Of a stretch of DNA of 36,902 nucleotides, positions 33,627-36,902 are shown in pieces. The stretch comes from Paenibacillus macquariensis (GTDB taxonomy: Bacteria > Bacillota > Bacilli > Paenibacillales > Paenibacillaceae). The stretch covers positions 1 to 36,902 of the forward strand of contig NZ_FTNK01000028.1 in NCBI RefSeq assembly GCF_900156375.1, in the 5' to 3' direction. The position numbers and the translations under genes were made by a program. The notes beneath the pieces are model-generated. The model did not search any database and was not told where the DNA came from. It saw only the letters and a list, made by a program, of their open reading frames with translations. Position 1 is the first letter of the stretch. The number at the start of each line of letters is the position of its first letter.

Positions 33627-35420
33627 GTGTTCTCTATCATGAAAAAATGGTTCTGGTATGATTGGATACTTGTAGCCATACGAACAATTTGGCTGGTCAT
33701 TATCGCAAGCGCTGGTTTTGTTGATCCGTCCTTGATCACTGGGTCGCTTGGGTTTGTACTTTCTTTTGCTCTCGTCATTTACCTCGTTCCATTCATCGTC
33801 CGCTATAGAAAAGAAGCTTGGTATCTTCCTATTGAAGTCATGGCAACGGGCTTTTTTTATCTTTATTTAGCCTACGCAGCTCCAGGACTGCTATGGTCAT
33901 TTGTCTTGCTCGTGATAACGATCGGATTGGCGAGCAGTCGAACAACTTATGTGTGGACAGGGATCCTCTGCGGAATCGTATTCCCGTTATTGAACGGTTG
34001 GATCGCTGATCTTCTCCCGGTTGAGTTCATCGTTAGCTGCAGCCTAGGTTTTGCCATCGGCTTTGCGTTCAATATCTTAGTTCAGTCCCATCAGCAAGCC
34101 CGAATCATTCAAGAGCAGAATCAGTTACTGGAGCAGCATATTAAGCGGATTGAGGAGCTTACGCTGCTCGAGGAGCGCAGCCGACTGTCACATGAGCTGC
34201 ATGACACGATTGGCCATTCGCTTACCTCGCTTATCATCGGTGTCGAATCGCTGCGATCGACCGTACCGAATTCGCAGATCGAGAGGATTGATTCGCTTGT
34301 CGGTATCGCTCAGCACAGTCTGGTTGATATCCGAAAACATCTGCACCAGCTCTCTCATGCTCCGCTCAGCCATTCGTTAAGTGAGTCGTTACAGCAGTTA
34401 ATCGAAGAGTTCATGAAGTCGACAGGTACAACGGTCAAATTCCGTGTGATCGGCAGTGAGATCCTCGTGATGCAAAAAATAAACTTTTGTCTACATCGCT
34501 GCCTTCAAGAATCTCTAACCAACGCAGTTCGGCACGGTCAAGCGAACGTGATATCTGTTCAGATGCATTTCGATAGTCAGCAACTCCGGTTACAGATTGA
34601 AGATAACGGCATCGGCATGGAAGAAATCCAATTCGGATTTGGGCTGAGTGGGATGAAGGAACGGCTTGAACAATTTAACGGCATACTGTCGATACAATCC
34701 GGGTCGGGTCAAGGGACATTTATCATCTGTCATATTCCGTTGCAGACAGAACCTGTACATGACGCGATCCGCCTGCTGATCGTTGATGATCAGGTGATCA
34801 TAGCCGACAGCTTGAAGCAGATTTTGGATCAGCATGCTGATTTTATCGTCGTTGGTACGGCAGGTGACGGGCGAGAAGCATTAGAACATTGTGAGCGATC
34901 CCATCCGGATATTGTGCTAATGGAAATTCGTATGCAAGGAATGGGCGGGCTTGAAACTTTACTCGAGGTAAAACAACGATGGCCTCTAATGAAGGTTGTG
35001 TTCATGACAACCTTCGAGGATTCCTTGCAGGCAGCAACTGCATTAGAGTGCGGGGCGGAAGGATACATGCTGAAGTCGATTCATCCACGGGAGATGAAGG
35101 AAGTCTTAAAACTTATTTATAACGGAGGAACCTGGATCGACCAATCGGTTGCGACGCGAGTTTTCGAAGAGATGAAGCGTCAACGTGAGCAGTTGAAAAA
35201 GATCGGCTCAAGTCTGGAAAACTATCCGTACGGGCTTACGAAACGCGAGATGGAAATTCTGGGTCATCTGTCGGACGGACTTCGCTACAAATCGATCGCT
35301 GTCAAGTTATTTTTATCGGAGGGAACGATCCGCAATTACTGCTCGATTCTCTACTCGAAGCTCGGCGTCAACAACCGCGAAGAAGCAATAAAGATGGCGC
35401 GAACGGAGAATATCCTGTAG
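33627..35420 (+). CDS. Histidine kinase fused to NarL/LuxR response regulator
   Basis: One 597-residue chain holds a full two-component system. About 1-155: five or so TM helices. 160-245: coiled coil and HisKA_3 dimerisation domain with phospho-His192 in ELHDTIGH. 285-372: GHKL ATPase with N box ESLTNAVRHG and EDNGIGM. 382-500: receiver with acidic pair VDD (386-388) and Lys483. 533-590: LuxR helix-turn-helix (LTKREMEILGHLSDG...). At the phospho-acceptor site Glu433 replaces Asp (IVLMEIRMQGMGG), so classical phosphorylation is unlikely and the regulator may be locked on. GTG 33627 follows AGGTG; ATG 33639 is the alternative. Confidence 0.9.
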   Translation: MFSIMKKWFWYDWILVAIRTIWLVIIASAGFVDPSLITGSLGFVLSFALVIYLVPFIVRYRKEAWYLPIEVMATGFFYLYLAYAAPGLLWSFVLLVITIGLASSRTTYVWTGILCGIVFPLLNGWIADLLPVEFIVSCSLGFAIGFAFNILVQSHQQARIIQEQNQLLEQHIKRIEELTLLEERSRLSHELHDTIGHSLTSLIIGVESLRSTVPNSQIERIDSLVGIAQHSLVDIRKHLHQLSHAPLSHSLSESLQQLIEEFMKSTGTTVKFRVIGSEILVMQKINFCLHRCLQESLTNAVRHGQANVISVQMHFDSQQLRLQIEDNGIGMEEIQFGFGLSGMKERLEQFNGILSIQSGSGQGTFIICHIPLQTEPVHDAIRLLIVDDQVIIADSLKQILDQHADFIVVGTAGDGREALEHCERSHPDIVLMEIRMQGMGGLETLLEVKQRWPLMKVVFMTTFEDSLQAATALECGAEGYMLKSIHPREMKEVLKLIYNGGTWIDQSVATRVFEEMKRQREQLKKIGSSLENYPYGLTKREMEILGHLSDGLRYKSIAVKLFLSEGTIRNYCSILYSKLGVNNREEAIKMARTENIL

Positions 35421-35567
35421 ATGGTACTCGACTCGACTACCTGATGTTACGGGCCTTAAGGAATGAAATCTATGAAACAGGCATTATTCAATTCCCCTTC
35501 ACCCCTTAATAAAATATAAATAATATGGTGGTTTTGAGGGGGATTCAAGATAAAGTTTTGTTTTAAC

Positions 35568-35636
35568 TTAATAAAATGAGCAGGCTGCAGTAGCCTGCTC
35601 AACAATAAGTGATATTCAACTCTCGTGTCCCGTTAG
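35568..35636. repeat. Site-hairpin-site unit (left site eroded)
   Basis: TTAATAAAAT is followed by the hairpin GAGCAGGCTGCAGTAGCCTGCTC, AACAATAAGTGAT, then ATTCAACTCTCGTG, T, CCCGTTAG (35629-35636). The left CCCGTTAG has decayed to TTTAACTTAAT. Next to it, 35421-35567 shows no gene. Confidence 0.8.
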
Positions 35637-35637
35637 C

Positions 35638-36120
35638 TTAGGACTTCTGTGTAGTGATCAGCTTGAATTTTTGACGACTACCGCCTTCTGGACCATTTGG
35701 AATTGACTCTATTTGAGACACAAATCCAAACTTCTGATATAAGTTTCTCGCAGGTCGTCCATCTGGGATATCATTACCAAATGTAGTAACTGATACTTCT
35801 GCTGGTACTTCAACAAGTTTCAATATATGTCGCAGTAGTTCCGTTGCTATACCTTTGTTTCTCGCTCGAGATGAAACCGCTAACCATCCAATCTTGTAGC
35901 TTGGGGCACCTGCTGACGAAAATAAAACTCCACCCAGTAAGCGTGATCCAGGTAATCCATCGTTCTCCCTCACACAGAATGCGTTACATTGATTAATATT
36001 TTTCTCAAGTGCCTGAATAAATTTTGGATCACTTACCATTGGACCAAAGAGGTATTCAACTTCAGAAGCTAATTCCAACCATTCGTTCAGATCATCCTTT
36101 GTAGCATTCACAGCTTTCAT
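35638..36120 (-). CDS. GNAT-family N-acetyltransferase
   Basis: The 160-residue protein carries a GNAT core: YKIGWLAVSSRARNKGIATELLRHIL with the V-x-x-x-x-R-x-x-G-I-A acetyl-CoA loop, then GRPARNLYQKFGFVS. Substrate unknown. AAAGGAGC precedes ATG. The TAA stop (35640-35638) lies in the CTTA directly after CCCGTTAG. Sites on both sides (35629 and 36213) bound a unit of about 580 bases containing only this gene. Confidence 0.87.
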   Translation of the reverse strand: MKAVNATKDDLNEWLELASEVEYLFGPMVSDPKFIQALEKNINQCNAFCVRENDGLPGSRLLGGVLFSSAGAPSYKIGWLAVSSRARNKGIATELLRHILKLVEVPAEVSVTTFGNDIPDGRPARNLYQKFGFVSQIESIPNGPEGGSRQKFKLITTQKS

Positions 36121-36212
36121 TATAAAAGCTCCTTTAAATTGGAGTGAGATGATTCAGATTTTCAATACGATTTTAGCACCCTTTATAATACCACATTTTG
36201 TAACTATCCTGC

Positions 36213-36296
36213 CCGTTAGCTTAATAAAAAAGAGCAGGCTACGTAGCTCCTGCTCATCATTGTCTGTTATTCAACTATCGTGTCCCGTTACTTCAA
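36213..36296. repeat. Site-hairpin-site unit, second near-identical copy
   Basis: Same order as 28687-28772 and the same bases throughout, except G to C in the TGTGTGTT spacer (TGTCTGTT) and CCCGTTAC at the right core. The two copies are 7.5 kb apart, which indicates recent copying or strong conservation. Confidence 0.9.
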
Positions 36297-36308
36297 TAAG
36301 GATGTGCT

Positions 36309-36803
36309 TTAAAAGTAATCGGGGATATCAAGTGATATGGAGTCGATATCATTTTCATTTGAGTAATACATACAAACACTGTCTTTATATTTTTGACTAT
36401 CATTAGGTAGTACAATAAAACCTAATCCTTTGTAAAATTCTATCCCAATATCACTATAAAGGAAAAAGTTGTTACACTTTTCTTCCTGTTCAAGTTTATT
36501 TATCGTTTCTTTGACCAATAAAGAAGCATATCCTTTTTTTCTTAAATATAAAGGGGTAGCGATTGAACCAATCCCTTTTACAATTTGGTATTCAGAAAGA
36601 TTTAGTTCATATACGATGAGGGAGCTTAATAGTTGCTTTGTATCTGTTGCTTCAAGAACGTACCACTTTCCCTTTTTATACTTATTGGAGGCCTGGCACA
36701 TAGTTATATATTCTTCATATGGCAGATTATCTCCCCAAACATCATAACCCATCTTATAAATTTCTATCATTTCCTCTTTTGTTGCTTCCCTAATTTTTTT
36801 CAA
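36309..36803 (-). CDS. GNAT-family N-acetyltransferase
   Basis: The 164-residue protein starts KKIREATKEEMIEIYKMGYDVWGDNLPYEEY, has IGSIATPLYLRKKGYASLLVKETINKL (acetyl-CoA loop) and FLYSDIGIEFYKGLGF. Substrate unknown. The start is TTG, seven bases after GGAG; no ATG is available nearby. It is alone between sites at 36284 and 36889, a unit of about 600 bases. Confidence 0.82.
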   Translation of the reverse strand: MKKIREATKEEMIEIYKMGYDVWGDNLPYEEYITMCQASNKYKKGKWYVLEATDTKQLLSSLIVYELNLSEYQIVKGIGSIATPLYLRKKGYASLLVKETINKLEQEEKCNNFFLYSDIGIEFYKGLGFIVLPNDSQKYKDSVCMYYSNENDIDSISLDIPDYF

Positions 36804-36875
36804 AGTACCTCTCCTTCTGTTTTATGCGGTTATACATTCTTTTCGACATTAAGCTTATCAAGACCTCTATTCACC

Positions 36876-36902
36876 TGAAGCTAAACTGCCCGTTAGCTTA
36901 AT
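36876..36902 (+). repeat. CCCGTTAG-type site at the window edge
   Basis: GAAGCTAAACTG is followed by CCCGTTAGCTTAAT, where AGCTAA and TTAGCT form the outer arms of an inverted repeat. The site ends exactly as the left end of the two best hairpin units, so another unit may follow outside the window. Confidence 0.75.

Noticed and set aside
24041..36902. Calling the array an integron
   Set aside because: No intI-like gene is present, and site ends read CTAACGGG or CCCGTTAG rather than RYYYAAC...GTTRRRY. Only the layout resembles an integron.
27867..36902. CRISPR array
   Set aside because: Repeat spacing is irregular (hundreds to thousands of bases), the intervals contain genes, and no cas genes are present.

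Overview
The window looks like chromosomal DNA of a Paenibacillus-type member of the Bacillales. The signs are strong AGGAGG-type ribosome binding sites, consensus sigma-A promoters (TTGACA/TATAAT, 17 bp apart), a PspA-YdjG-YdjH-YdjI envelope-stress operon in Bacillus order, a copper-amine-oxidase-like secreted protein, and a MocR-type regulator next to D-Ala-D-Ala ligase. No phage, plasmid-replication or CRISPR genes are visible.

Layout. 1-378: right end of an IS3-family element. 420-4014: four-gene pspA operon on the minus strand with an ECF-like promoter. 4309-7170: an oligo-1,6-glucosidase gene and its LacI-type regulator; the regulator carries one in-frame stop codon, and both genes have AAACGTTT-core operators. 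7333-11217: ddlR-ddl-aminotransferase operon with a terminator hairpin in its leader. 11379-14983: a VanZ/RDD membrane protein and a secreted M1-type metallopeptidase. 15276-18835: a TetR/short-chain-dehydrogenase divergon whose operon has lost two genes, leaving an alcohol-dehydrogenase stub and a second SDR stub. 18885-20541: a structured palindromic element and a stalk-domain secreted protein. 20551-23945: a KAP-family membrane NTPase gene (Walker A Gly to Arg, broken by a ~100-nt frame-shifted stretch) and a phosphotransferase.

From about 24.0 kb to the window end the character changes. A short site, CCCGTTAG followed by TTCAAT or CTTAAT and usually preceded by AACTATCGTG, recurs about fifteen times. 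Five of these places are longer (70-86 bp) units in which two sites bracket a GAGCAGG...CCTGCTC hairpin. The DNA between sites is mostly single small accessory genes on the minus strand (GNAT acetyltransferases, RidA, a Cys-pair protein, a DHFR-like reductase) plus many broken fragments. Three genes have their stop codon inside or within a few bases of a site. This resembles a cassette array, but no recombinase is in the window and the sites do not match canonical integron attC consensus. I regard it as the most interesting feature here.

Embedded at 31.2-35.4 kb is a divergent pair: a secreted protein with two complete serine beta-lactamase-like domains, and a single-polypeptide histidine kinase plus LuxR-type response regulator whose phospho-acceptor Asp is Glu. 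Much of the window shows active gene decay: lacI, KAP, two SDR/MDR stubs, a response regulator, an IS1595 transposase and several fragments are broken.
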